Below are positions 13,260 through 24,736 of a DNA stretch of 64,000 nucleotides, piece after piece. Numbering within the stretch: position 1 is the first letter of the stretch; the number at the start of each line of letters is the position of its first letter. The notes under the pieces are model-generated. The model made no database searches. It was not told the origin of the DNA and worked only from the letters and a program-made list of their open reading frames with translations. The position numbers were made by a program, and so were the translations under genes. This stretch comes from Dryococelus australis (taxonomy: Eukaryota > Arthropoda > Insecta > Phasmatodea > Phasmatidae): assembly GCA_029891345.1 (NCBI GenBank), contig CM056993.1:225875924-225939923 (forward strand). Reading direction: 5' to 3'.

Positions 13260-14420
13260 ATGTTCGGCCATGGTTTTTAATTAACACAAGCTCACATGGT
13301 CTGTTTCAATAATAAACTTTCGGTCGTATATGTACTGTCTGAAGTAGTTTACAAAGTATTTAACCGCAGCGAACGTTCTCTCCGTAGCTGACCAACGTTT
13401 TCCATTTAGTGAAAACTTTTTGGAAGCGACTGTGATTATAGCCCGCTCTTTCGTACCTGGTATATCTTGCATCAATACTGCGCCTATCGCTGTTTGTGAT
13501 GTGTTGCAAGCTAATATGGTATGCCTTTTGTCATTGAACTTAGCTAGTAAGGGCGAGTTGCAGAATGGTTGCTTTTAAGTTGTCAACCGCTTCTTGTTCG
13601 TTTGCTGTCCACTTAAATGATATGTTGTCCTTTGTCAATTCCGTAAATGTTTTTCTTTTGTAGGAATAATTTTGTATATAGCGTCGCAAGTAGGACGTGA
13701 GCCCGATAAATGTCGCTAGCTGTTTTATGTTTTTTGGTGGTTTCATATTTTGTATTCTGTACATTTTCTCTGGATCTGTTCGTACCCCTGATGGTGTGAT
13801 ATAGTGTCCAAGTATTTTGATCTCTTTGTGTGCAAAGGAACATTTTTGTGTTGATTTTGACTTTGAATGTACATAGTCTTTCCAAAACCTTTTGAATATT
13901 GTGTGGATATTCTTGGAATGTGTTGCCTGTTAAAAATATGGCATCTATATAAGTGACAGCAATGTTCCACCATAAGGGGCCTGCATTATATCGACGAAGT
14001 TCTGAAAGTATTTAGGGCTTGTGGCCAATCCCATTGGCATGCGGGCGCACGAGAATGCAATTTTTCGCGGTCCTCCTTGCAGACTAGCATTGCATAAAAA
14101 ACGCTAAACATGTTGATAGATCTAATACATTTAGAGTTTTTCAACATTGTTATGATGTTCTCGGTACACGGTATAAGGTATTTGACTCTCTTTAAGTGTT
14201 GGTTAAGTAGCATGAAGTCTGTTAAGAACCTAATTCTGCCCTGATGTTTTTTATAACAAAGCTCGGGACGGTGTAAGGAGATTCCGACAGCGTGATAATT
14301 CCTGAATCGAGCATTTGTTGAATTTGTACTAATACCTCTTCCCGTAATTTTGGGTTATTCCTATATGGCCTGGTATGTATTGATTTGTGCGCAGTTAATT
14401 CTAACTTTATTTCATAGTCT
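13260..14420 (-). pseudogene. Reverse transcriptase and RNase H region of the fossil
   Basis: RT signatures typical of Ty3/gypsy: an RMPMGLATSPKYFQNFVD block (about 14000-14050), then ILGHYITPSGVRTDPEK and FIGLTSYLRRYIQNYS (13680-13820). RNase H follows with ASKKFSLNGKRWSATERTFA and a FIIETDH block (13281-13440). The order RT then RNase H then integrase is the Ty3/gypsy order. Fossil with many interruptions. Confidence 0.85.
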
Positions 14421-14869
14421 TTGGTTTCTGTAAGTTTCGTGATGGAGCTGGCAAACTTGCCTTTGTATGATTGTTGTAATTCTTGTAGTGGTTATCTTTG
14501 CTGTACTGGTAATATAGTATTAATATTACCGAGCGGTAGGCTGGGAGTTGCCTTTTAGTTGCTTTCTATATCATTAATGTAATATTCTATCGAATTAATC
14601 ATGTCGTATTCGATTGGATTGGTATTTATAGGTACTTATAGAATTTAATTTTTTGTTTGATGCATGAATAAACATTATGTTCTTATTTAGTACTGGTACA
14701 ACATCATATTATTTCATAATGTCGATGTCAAAGATAACATCGAGCTTGAGGTTATCTATTAATAAAAATTCCTTTTGAAAGGTCTTTTCCGAAATGCTAA
14801 TATTTGTAGTTTTTTTTTAAATTTCGGTACTTCAATGTCTTGTGTGATGCCGATAAGCAAAAATGTTTC

Positions 14870-15075
14870 AGTTCATGGTTCACGCTTTTGTTTGGTAATC
14901 AATGTTGATGCCATGCAAGAGCAGGAGCATTCGGCGTCGATGAGTGCATTGTATGTCTTTCTGTTGACACAGACAAGGATGCATGGTGTTGATGTTGCAT
15001 GATGGCATGTTGATGCATGATGGCAGTCGTCCTTGTGTACCAGTGTGTCATGCTTGTGAGCTGTTTGCATGTGGA
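14870..15075 (-). pseudogene. Protease region of the fossil
   Basis: A short piece with the ILVCVNRKTYNALID segment expected around the active site of a retroviral-type aspartic protease. It lies between gag and RT as expected. Fossil. Confidence 0.5.
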
Positions 15076-16049
15076 ACTCGTGGCTTAGATTTCACTTGCA
15101 CTTTTCATCATCGCCATGTGGTTCCGTGTTGATGTTTAGTGTTAGAGGTGTTGTGACTTCGTGTCAGTTCGTGTGCGCAGTAACTTGAGCTTAGTGTGGT
15201 CAATGACGAACCTTTGTTTGTATTTCTGGAATCGCGCGGCAATGTCGGTGTTGAATTCTTGCTGCTAATTGGGAAACATGGGCAAGCAGCTGCCTAGTGG
15301 CATATGTACAAACACAGGGCGCATGTGAGGGCCGACTACGTGCATGGGCCGATGAAGGTCGTGCATTCCTTGCTCCCATCGCGGTTGCACTGAATGCGGC
15401 ATTCCGCGGTGACATCATATTCGGCCACTTCCGTGTTTGCCCTGCTCTCGTCTTTCATGGCTGCTGTCTGTTGTGTATTAACCTGGTTATTCCTGCGGAT
15501 TCGTGTTGACTTATGCTCGGGTTTCCCTGTCCTGCATTTAATGTTGCGAAACTGAATACTGAAAATGTTTGGTTTTCTGATTTGTTCCACATTGACTGTT
15601 TTTATACTTATAATTGGAATTGACTTAACTGTGCGAAATTTTCGCTTCTAGCATTGAATATGTCTGTGTATGTTCTGGTGGGTACATGTTTACTGAATAA
15701 TACCTGTCACACATTGATTACTAGTTGCATGTGTTTTTAATTTTTTCGTGGAGGCGATGCCTACTGCCCCCTCGTGAAGGAGTTTTTTTTATTGCACATT
15801 GTGTTTGAGCGGCCTTGGGGATGTTCGTAACTTTTGTGTCGTTGGAAGAATTTGTCCAGGCGACTTTACGTGTTGCGGCGGTAATTAGTGTGTTCTTGGT
15901 AGTTTCTGGGAGAGATTGTTCTCCGATTTCCGGACTGGAGTGGTTGTTGGTTGAGATATTTGGGCGGTTTTGCCATGTACTCTTTAATAAAAATTACTAG
16001 CTCTCTGTCTTGTCTTGGGTAATTTGTCTGCTCATTATGCTCATAACGT
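15076..16049. other. gag-protease interval of the fossil
   Basis: About 1 kb between recognised gag and protease parts. I see no clear CCHC knuckle or other domain. It may hold the decayed 3' part of gag. Confidence 0.3.
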
Positions 16050-16720
16050 TTCTAGTGGTGTGGTTGTGTATACTGGCATGGTTGTGTGTACTGGTGGGTA
16101 TTGGACATATTTTGTTGATTTTGGGTTTGAATATTGAGATTCGCGATATCATCTTTCAATTTTACTACATCGGCCTGTAGAGTGTGTGTGTCTGTGTTTG
16201 ATTGGGTACCAGTCAGAACTTGGTTGTATCGAAAAAGACCTAGCTGGAAGCGTTTGAAATTGGTGATCATGTCAGCGACTGTGTCATTACTAGACAGATA
16301 ATTTTGTCGGTGATTGAGGGGAGAATAGATTGCCATGCTATGCATATAAATTCAGCATCACTGACATGTAGGTTATATTTTATCATGTGTTTTTGAGCAC
16401 TATCCCCAATCTTTTGTTTTAAGCGTTCTTCGATAACTGGTACCGAAAATGTGTTTTTGAGTTTCGTGACTATGTTGTTCCAAGTAAGCTGATCCCTTTG
16501 GGCTTGTACATTATTTTCGAGCGCATGCATTTCTTTGGTTCATCCCAGTTGTTAGTGTCGGCAGCTAAGTTGTATTGCTCTAAAAACTCTTGCATCTTTT
16601 CATGGTTGTCTCCTGAGACCCTTAGGAATAGACACAGGGTGCTGCACAATAATGTTGATTGGGGATGGGTTGTCCATGTTGGTGTTTTGTTCGGTGTCGC
16701 CAAGTGGTTTAGTTAGAGGT
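16050..16720 (-). pseudogene. gag region of the gypsy fossil
   Basis: Capsid-like part with MQEFLEQYNLAADTNNWDE, a typical retrotransposon-gag start of the capsid domain. Next comes a helix-rich part (TWNNIVTKLKNTFS...) and then a basic/glutamine-rich tail. About 0.8 kb of leader separates it from the 5' LTR. Fossil with a few interruptions. Confidence 0.75.
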
Positions 16721-17534
16721 GAGTTTTCATATGCGTGTTCTGTGTTAGTGGTTATATATATATAGGTGAGTAGTACTCTGATGTGGTTGCAGTTATATTT
16801 TCGTTTGTGGTTTGGTTGGTGGATGGTGGTGTATTGGGCAGAAGGTTGCTGTTAATTATCTTATTTATTAAAAAGTGTGTTAATCGCGTGGAAGTGGCGT
16901 TCAATTCGTCTATTTATTCTGAGTTTTGTTACAATAATTTCTCTGTACATGTGATAAGGTGTAGAAATTTGGCTGTTGTGTTGGTGTTAAGTGATTGTAT
17001 TTTCGTTTGTGTGTCGCTAAGATCGATTGTGGTATGTTTAAATATGTTCTTAGCCATCTGTACGAAGTATATTGGGGTGTTTGCTATTATTAAGTGTAGA
17101 TGGCTGAAAAAAATGTTTGTGTGTTTTTATTATATACTAACATGCACACACTTCAAGTGTTTTTCTATACGTTGGGCATTCTGTAGAATAGAGAATTTGC
17201 ATTTGCAAAAAGATAGTATGGCCCGAATAGCAGTGCCGTGATATTGAATGCATTAAGTTTTAATAAGCAGAAGCTCACACACACACGTTCTACAGCTACA
17301 AGACAATGGGCTTTTGTCCAGTCGCGTTTTGGCTTCCGCGGCAGATTTGCTCGTGTGTCATGTGCGACCGCAATTTGCTAACACTGAGTATACACAGCGG
17401 GGTCTGAATGAACTTTCAATGTGACTACTACTTATTACTGGCTATTGCACTCTGAATTTAGGAATTAATTTTAGACTGTAAGTTAATAGGGTAGGCTTTG
17501 CTTGAGGTGGGTTACGTGAGGTGCCTCCACCAAT
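16721..17534. other. 5' leader of the gypsy fossil
   Basis: AT-rich leader between the 5' LTR and gag in minus orientation. A 152-codon plus-strand open frame (16783-17241) is hydrophobic and cysteine-rich by composition, lies antisense to the element and looks like chance. A possible primer-binding site lies at its right edge. Confidence 0.45.
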
Positions 17535-18143
17535 TGCTGTGACCTCGCTTTCGCCAGAGGGTCATGCATTCACTAAGGAGTAATACTTATCCAAAGTTGG
17601 TGAGGCACTTTATGCTAAACACTACATTTATTATCTCCAAAATCTAATACAATCAATTACTCTTAAAGGGCATCTCAATTACTGCAATATTACAATTACT
17701 GATACGGTTATCTCTATGTTCCAAGTTCAGGGTACAAGTCAATTTGAGTCTAATCTAGCTTTTAAGGAGCTCTTAGAGTCAGCTATCACTATCCCGTGTT
17801 TCAGACATCCTAAGATGCCCTGATGGGATTTATATTTACCCTGTAAAACGTCGACGGATGTGCTGAGGCTCTCTCAGTGACTGCATCCTCCAGGCATTGA
17901 TCTCGGACCGCAATGATGGCGGTCCTCTCATGAGCAGTCTCTCCGGCAGGGCCTCCGGTGCAGTCGGGAACAAGATGGTCGCGAGCTACCTCCGCTCGCC
18001 CATTATATATGCTGGTGCCCGGCCTTGTTTGGATAAGCAGTCCTCCAAGCTGTTTTAATTACTCAAAGCTCTAGTTGCCGAGGCTGGCTTCCTCCAGACT
18101 TCCGAGCTCGGCCTGACACCCTTTGGCTGTAACGATCACAGCA
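17535..18143 (-). repeat. 5' LTR of the gypsy fossil
   Basis: Partner of 6919-7522, with perfect TGCTGTGA/TCACAGCA ends. About 88-89% identical to the other LTR by eye, differences being mostly transitions and a few small indels. It retains the TATATAAT and AATAAA boxes on the minus strand. Confidence 0.9.
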
Positions 18144-18365
18144 ATATGCTTGCTGAATTGAATTTATTTTTTCTCGAGTTTTTTGTTTTCAAGGTCATTC
18201 AAGGTCATAGGGTCAAGATCGAGGAAGTCTGCATTTAAAATGGTTGAAGTAGGTAGTAATGTATTATGCTTGCTGACTGTTATGATTTTTTGCTCGAGTT
18301 TTTGTTTCCAAGGACATGCAAGGTCAGTGGGTCGAGGGTAAGGTCGTCTACATCCAATATGGGGG
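18144..18365 (+). repeat. About 118-bp minisatellite, right arm of A
   Basis: Two copies of the reverse-complement unit of 2128-2580, cut off on the left by the LTR insertion; the remainder lies at 6840-6918. Two exact TCAAGGTCA sites in direct repeat sit at 18189-18197 and 18199-18207. Confidence 0.75.
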
Positions 18366-18950
18366 TAGTAGTTAGTAATGTATGATGCTTGCTAAATGGC
18401 TTGGGCGAGGAGGTGTAGGTTTGCTGACTATTTCTTGGGGGGGGGGGGTGAGGGTTATCCTTAGGGAATTAAAATTTTTAAATAATTTATGAAATAAATA
18501 GTTATTAATTTATTAATCATTTTTAATAATAAATATTTTTAAATTCTTTAAATTTTTTCAAATAATAAGAATTTTTTTTTGGATTTATCGGGTCAAAAGT
18601 CAAAGGTCAAGATCAAAAGTCTTGGGTCCTTCTCTTCTGATTCAGAGTCACTAATTCCTGACTCGGAGTCGCTAATTCCCTTGGCCTACTCCTGGAAAAA
18701 TTGAGAATTTCTGCAGCCCTTTATTTGCACATGAGAAAAAATTCAAAAAAAAAGAAATTTTTAAGGAAAAAGGGAAATTTTTAGGGAAATTTAGCTTATT
18801 TTGAGGGAAAAGGGTAAATGTTGAGAAAAAAAGGAAAGCTAAGATGGTGCTCCTGTGACGTCACAACATAGCGACCCCCTGGCTACGGTTCTGACACCCG
18901 ATGGTCATGTGTTTCAAGGGACTACACCCTCCTACTCATTTGCATATATG
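18366..18950 (-). repeat. Outer right arm of A with TTTCCC block
   Basis: Mirrors 1612-2128. It has a G-run (18440-18448), AT-rich filler, a GGTCAAAAGTCAAAGGTCAA patch (about 18590-18610), a GGGAAA block (18735-18838) and the tip with AAGATGGTG and GACGTCAC. The foldback pairing fades beyond about 18945. Confidence 0.6.
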
Positions 18951-19319
18951 TAGCATTACATACTGTACTGTGGGTGTGAGCGAAGTGTTTATATACCGAG
19001 CGCGGTGTAAACTCAGCCTTGCAGGGGAAGTTATTGCATAGTGAACATTTATTTGAACGACTTTTGAGTTGCTGTCTATGTATGTGGTGTGGTCAACAGA
19101 CAGTACCAAAGCCAATAGCTGGACGAATTTACCCGAGTTCGTTTCATTGGGAGAATGGAAGGATACTCTTACCTCTCGACGGGGTTATGGTAGTATGTAA
19201 ATAATTATACATATTATAAACAATACAATAAAATATCATACAATACGATGATTATATATGGTATGGACCTTTTTGCGCTAAGGGCAGGGGGCTGGTATAC
19301 TCTGGCGCTGGTATACATC

Positions 19320-19465
19320 TTAAAATTTCTTTTTTTTTTCCTTAAAATTTCCATGTTTTCCCCTCAAAATCAGCCACTTTCCCCTTAAAACAATCCAAAT
19401 TTGCCTGTTCCCAAAACATTTCCCTTTTTTCCGTAAATATTTCCCGTTTTTCCCTCAAGAAAAGC
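19320..19465 (+). repeat. TTTCCC-rich block, left end of B
   Basis: Same type of AAATTTCCC/TTTTCCC block as in A, here with CCTCAAAATCAGCCACTTT. It is mirrored at 32225-32385. This is the clearest sequence link between the two foldback elements. Confidence 0.65.
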
Positions 19466-20331
19466 CATGCCCTAGAATATTCAGTAGTGAGCCGCAGAAA
19501 GGCAATTTTCGAGCAATTTGAAAGATTTCGGAGGCTCACTTCATACTTCTAACCCATCACCGATCAGGCTCCTATGAAATTTTGTTTTTTCATGCTCTAC
19601 CATTCCATCTTGGCAGTCTGTCATCCCATCTTGTCTCTCTATCATTCCATCTCTTTCCTTTCTACCGTGTCGTCTTCTGCGCCAGCCGTCTAAATAGTTC
19701 CTTCATAGCGTGCTAGAGTGCGCGAATCGCCAGTGCGTATATTTATTTATGAATTTGAAGGTATAATTTTTCCATATACGAGAAAGTATATAACAAATTA
19801 TTGTAAAGTACATTACAGACCAAGAATTTGTAAAAAATATTCGAGCTTTAAGAATAAATTTCTTAAAAAAACTTATAAATAGATATTATTTTGTTTATTT
19901 TATTCAATTGGTTTTTACTGTTGTTTGAAAAAGAAATATTTAAAATTAAGCCATCTAGCGTTGTAATCATGCACGCGTGTATCGACAGGCGCGCGAGGCA
20001 CACGCATATATTATGACAGGAAAAGAGTGCAGGCTACATTCTTAGGGCACCGCGGGGAAGAGGCGCCTAGTAGACATGTGCGTGCAAACTGACCGGTGAT
20101 CGAGCGTCAATTGCTGTGCAGTCTTGTCAAATCAATCATATATATAAGAATCGATGCATTTATAATTAATTTGAAAAAAATTATTTAAATGTATTTTATT
20201 TATCAATTGAAAAATGCCTAAAACCTTAAAAATACAGTAAAATAAACCAAAGATGTGTTTTTAATGTTATATTGATTAAAAAATTTTAATTAAGTTTATT
20301 GTACACTTTCACACGACAACTGGTACCAAAT

Positions 20332-20420
20332 AAAATTAAAACATTACCATGGCATGGAGGGACAGGAATTCGAACCCACGACCTCTCGAATAGGAGTCGG
20401 ACATTCTGATCATTCACCTA
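20332..20420 (-). other. tRNA-like patch in left arm of B
   Basis: On the minus strand, a TGTAGGTGAATGATCAGA stretch (box-A-like) is followed by GTGGGTTCGAATTCC (box-B-like). Its mirror lies at 31265-31345. Stems are weak, so it is a tRNA-derived relic at most, not a tRNA gene. Element C inserted right at its 5' edge. Confidence 0.35.
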
Positions 20421-21331
20421 CAGCCAGCAAACACATCCTGTTGGCAAAGTGTCAGCAAATCGGCGGGCTGGCACCAGCACTGTCGGCAACTGTCGCTTAT
20501 ATGCAAGAATATAGCCATCTGACAACGCCATGATGTCTTTTTTGAGACGGATTGCTAGCCGTCATGGCAAAGACAAAGACCTCTATGGTATCCTATCAAT
20601 ATTATAGCTGCTAAATTTCTTCAATATTTGAAGTACACTAAAACGTATAATTTTTATGGGTATTTTTATGGTCATATTTTCATCTAAAAGTTAAAATGTC
20701 TTTACCAGGTACCATAAAAACTGTATTTGCTGTAACTTTGTGCTGGGTAGTGAAGAACTTGTTACTCTTTGTGAAATAGATTTTTCGTTCATGTGCAAAA
20801 CTTGTAATATTAAGGATGTTTGATACCACAATATTAATAATTTTAAATTTTTACCAGATATTTTTTAACTTGTACGTATTGTATGTAATATATTTTTTCT
20901 AAAATACAAGAAAGCTTAAACTTTATACATTGTGAATAATTTAATGTAAATTACAAAAGTTTTCTGTTCGATGAAGCGGCAATAACAAATACTAAGTTGT
21001 ACAAATGAAGACTTTACAGAATAAACTTATGCAATGGTCTACTGTTTGACATATATGGAATCACAAAATAACTCTTCACACACATGTGAACAATGTTTTC
21101 ATATACATGGCTTGTAATTTGGTGATTATATAAGTCATGTAGAAGCCCACTGCACTTTTTAACTTTGAAAACTTTTTTTCATTTGTACGACCACCGGACT
21201 ATTTCGTTTGCAAGCTTCAGCAAAAATTAACGTTATACAATCCATGCTTAAAATTAATACTTTATATTTTAATAGAATTTATACTTTACCTTATAATTTG
21301 TGTCACGATATATTCGAAATTACTGGTGAGA

Positions 21332-21411
21332 GTCGAGAATATACTCAGTGGAGTAGGTTACCATGTTGGACTGTTGACTAAACGATCATAGGTTCGAATC
21401 CCATACTCGAC
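21332..21411 (+). tRNA. tRNA-like sequence (possible Asn anticodon), probably a relic
   Basis: An 80-base stretch. GTCGAG at the 5' end can pair with CTCGAC at the 3' end. ACTCAGTGGAGTAGG resembles the D-arm box A. GGTTCGAATCC is a perfect box B, and the middle loop reads CTGTTGA with GTT in anticodon position. The anticodon stem is poor and the length is above the usual 73-76. Since it lies inside a mobile element, I take it as a tRNA pseudogene or SINE head. Confidence 0.4.
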
Positions 21412-21545
21412 AAGCTAAATATTTTCACATAATTTAATGTGTTGAAAAGTAAATGAAATTAATGTATGTAAAGAGGAAATAACAATTACTAAAATCTTTA
21501 AGCGAAAAAATTTAAGTTTCTGTAAGGTTGTATTGCTTATTGCCT

Positions 21546-22280
21546 GGACATCATGCCACCATAGACCAGGCAACATTGCGACATATAGTTGGCAAAATCC
21601 CGACATCATGACGACAACCAGCTGTTGCAAACCCGCCACCGAGGCGACATCCAGCTATCACAAGTCCGGTATTGAGGCTACATCCAGCTGCCGCAGACCC
21701 AGTATTATTGTGGTATCCAGCTGTCGCAGACCCGGAATTGTGGCGACATCCAGACGTTGAAGGTCCGGCATTATGATGGCATCATGCCGTCACTGGCCTG
21801 GCATCGTGGCGACATCCAGCCATCACAGGTCCAGCATTGTGGCCACATCCAGCTGCTGCAGACCTAGCATCATTGCAATATCCAGCTGTCGCATGCCCGG
21901 CATTGTGGTGACATCCAGCCATTACAGGTCCGGTATTGTAGATACATCCAGCTGCCGCAGACCCAGCATCATTGTGATATCCAGTTGTCGCAGGTCCGAC
22001 ATTGTGGCTACATCCAGCTGCCGCAGACCCAGAACCATTGCGATATCCAGCTGTCGCAGGCCTGGCAGTGTGGCGACATTCAGTCGTTGCAGGTCCGGCA
22101 TTTTGGCAACATCAAGCCGTCATTGGCCAGGCATCGTGGCGACATCCAGCCGTCACTGGCCCGGGATCGTGGCGACATCCAGCCGTCACAGGATCTGCAT
22201 TGTGGTTACATGCAGCTGCTGCAGACCCATCATCATTGTGATATCCAGCTGTCGCAGTCCCGTCATAGTGGTGGCAACTG
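21546..22280 (+). repeat. 33-bp minisatellite, first array of C
   Basis: About 22 copies of a unit like CAGCTGTCGCAGACCCGGC plus ATTGTGGCGACATC. Because 33 is a multiple of 3, frames stay open (202 and 145 codons on the plus strand), giving 11-residue peptide repeats (SSCRRPGIVAT type). No start context, domain or conservation suggests a protein. Confidence 0.8.
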
Positions 22281-24735
22281 TGCCATCTCAAACACGACAG
22301 TATTTTTTAATTGCGTGTTTAATTATGGCATTAAGAAACTATGTGTCTACAATTTTTTATGCGACTATATTAATGTTTTAATTATGTCACCATATTTTTG
22401 TCTTTTGTGTTTGCATCAATGATTTGTGCATTATGTATCTCGATAAATTTTTGATGTATTATTTTTTAACTTTTTTTGAAACATAATTTTAAATGTTTTG
22501 ATCAGTTACTAAATTATAGAGAATTATCATAGATTTTCGATTTGTTACTTAACTAAATATTAATTACTGTCGGTATTCATGTTAAGTGCCTATATTCTGA
22601 GTTTTTTTTATCAAATGTGTTGTTACTTTCATTACCTTTATTATGATCGGAAATTAAACTTGTATTACATTTTTATCTACATATGAGTTATCTGATTAAC
22701 AAGTAAAGTTTACTTCCTATATGTTTATTTATCTCCATTTTCATTTTCATCAAGTAACTTATATACTGTTAACATTTGTTTATCTGGCCATATATAATCG
22801 ACTATAGTTCTTATCTCAACCTACTTCATTTGAGTTTATTAATATTTTAACATTTAAACCCTTTTTTTTAAGTTTCATTTCAATACTGTTTAAGTCGTAT
22901 TTTCAAAGCTTCATTTTCAATCTCGTTAGCGGCATCCAGAACCGCATTTCATGTCCTTGTTTTCATTTTTCACCGGACGTGCTGTGAAACGTAGCGCATT
23001 CCTTTTGTCGCAACAGCCATCGTTATCCCCTTCCACACTTCATGTTGGCGTGGCTGTGTTCGCAAAGTCCGCGGTGATCATGCATCCAGTGGGTGACTTT
23101 GCATTAAAAAATGTCTTTTGTTCACGTGCTCACTTGCCAGTTTTGCAGATCTTTCTCATGTTCAAGTCCCTTTTGCAAAATCCACGACATCTAGCGGCGG
23201 TCCCGGAACTATCTGTACCTGGGTTTGCTGCAGTGGCATCCCCTGGTGATCGTCTTTGGTACAGACTTTGTTCCTAGGCTCACTGCCGTCATGACGTGTT
23301 GGCGACATGCGGCGACCGTGAGGCGGTTTGTGGGGACATAAGCCCCTTTGAAGTTTTGCAACAAAATGTTGTTCATCATGTAGTGGAGCCTAGTAGTAGT
23401 TTTTGTGTGTTTATGGGAATTTTAAATTGTTTTTATTTTGGTGCTTCTCTGCTTGATTTCGGCATCCTTCTGGATAATGTAGTATTTCTCGTCACTACCC
23501 TCATGGTGAGTACTTCTTCAATTTGTTTTGCCTCGTTTGTGTCACTTATTAATTATTTATTAGCTATTTTTATACAATTGTATTGTGTGTTGTCATGAGA
23601 AATCTTCCCGGGTTTCAACTTTCTACCTGCTTGACGTCCACGAGGTTTCCTGTTTGGCTCGTGCGTTTCTTTTCGTATCCAAGTCTCTTTATGATCAAGT
23701 ATATGCTATTTTTCTTGGATATTTAAAATTTCGCCTTCTTCAGCATTCAAGTGATGTTGGTTCTAACACTTTGGACAGCTAAGTGGATTAACCATTAGAA
23801 TTAATAATTTATCTATTGCATGCACAAGTAATTTACATACTGTGTAGTTACCACTTTATCTGTGTGGTTTAATCTCTTTATAACTTTGGCAATAATGTTT
23901 ACTTTACTCTTTTGTTTCTTTTTTTTAAATAAAATTTTTTCGTTGTTTTGTTACGCACATTAACATAACTTAATTGACATGCATATTAAAAATAATGCAT
24001 GTTTTATATATAAATTTTATACCATAATGTGCGGCGATCTCTTTTGAATTGTTTAAATGCTAGCCATACGTACTTTTATATATTTATATATCATTGAAGG
24101 TTAGCATTTTTATGATACGGTTAAGTTTTTTATCTTAGCCCTATGTTCAAGAAGCTCAAGTGCATTATATTCTGAAAACTAAGTTTTTAACGTTTTATAA
24201 ACGCAATATTATACCTTCATATTGCTGAAAATATTTAATTGTAGTCTATCATTATCAAAATGTTATATTTAATACTCATTTTACTACTTGTTGATTTATT
24301 TATGCACACCAGGGTGTAACATTGTTTCGTTGTTTATATATGTTTTACATTGATCTCAAAAGAAAATAATAAATTAAAAAAAAAAAAGAGATTATTTAAG
24401 CACACCACCACAATGAACGTCATTTTACTAATAATCTAGTTGATTTACCTTTGGTCCTAAGATTGTTTACCATTTGACAAGCAGGTATTAATTCTTGCCA
24501 ATTTATAGGACATTTTCATCCTTTTGTGCCATGTACGATTCCCAGAATGTATCACTAATGTGTTTCTTATGCCACTTCTATAACTATATATGTATATGTT
24601 ATTTCTCAATAATTTTATGTTACTGTAGCCACCTTTATGCAGTGTTATGTGGTGATTCTATTTCTAAGGGCTGAGTTTTTCCCTTTTGAGGTGGATCTAC
24701 TACTAATTTTTTTCCCCTTATTATCGTAAATCGGC
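22281..24735. other. Middle of element C
   Basis: Mostly AT-rich DNA. A GC-richer part (22920-23350) encodes on the minus strand a possible decayed finger relic (CRGFCKRD-LNMRK and FFNAKS-like words, about 23100-23240). This recalls the finger and AKSK segment of element A. The plus-strand 108- and 100-codon frames (22951-23277, 23296-23598) show no recognised domain. Confidence 0.35.
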
Positions 24736-24736
24736 A

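Larger units (their letters stand above)
6919..18143 (-). mobile_element. Fossil Ty3/gypsy LTR element with env (errantivirus-like)
   Basis: An 11.2 kb LTR retroelement in minus orientation with both LTRs (604 and 609 bp, ends TGCTGTGA and TCACAGCA). Parts in order on the minus strand: gag, protease, RT, RNase H, integrase, env. This is the order of env-bearing insect gypsy elements. It is broken many times (well over a dozen interruptions) and is a fossil. The two LTRs differ at about 11-12% of positions by my count, so the insertion is probably many million years old. It sits inside the right-arm minisatellite of foldback element A. A clear target duplication was not found. Next to the 5' LTR (17534 going left) a TGG begins after a 2-base gap, as a primer-binding site would; I could not assign its tRNA. 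Confidence 0.9.
1612..18950. mobile_element. Foldback element A (mirrored arms, split by LTR element)
   Basis: A long inverted-repeat element. The left arm (1612-4290) recurs in reverse at 5572-6918 and 18144-18950; the right arm is interrupted by the LTR element at 6919-18143. Without that insert A is about 6.1 kb. Matching pairs seen by eye: outer tip and TTTCCC block (1650-1862 with 18735-18905), GGTCA-rich minisatellite (2128-2580 with 6840-6918 and 18144-18365), arm body (2580-3270 with 6165-6835), finger-coding relic (3270-3530 with 5880-6162), inner module (4105-4290 with 5572-5760). Arm identity looks like 70-80%, so the mirror is old. The module at the outer tip recurs, same orientation within an arm, at the inner end. 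No transposase was recognised, so it is probably non-autonomous. Exact ends and target duplication are not resolved. Confidence 0.7.

Noticed and set aside
16783-17241. 152-codon plus-strand frame as a host gene
   Set aside because: Antisense to the leader of the LTR fossil, low-complexity hydrophobic composition, no family-like motif.
21332-21411. Functional tRNA-Asn gene
   Set aside because: Anticodon stem is poor, length is off, and it lies inside a transposon; kept only as a tRNA-like relic.
21773-22381. 202-codon open frame, the longest in the window
   Set aside because: Produced by a 33-bp tandem repeat; no domain, and overlapping frames are equally open.
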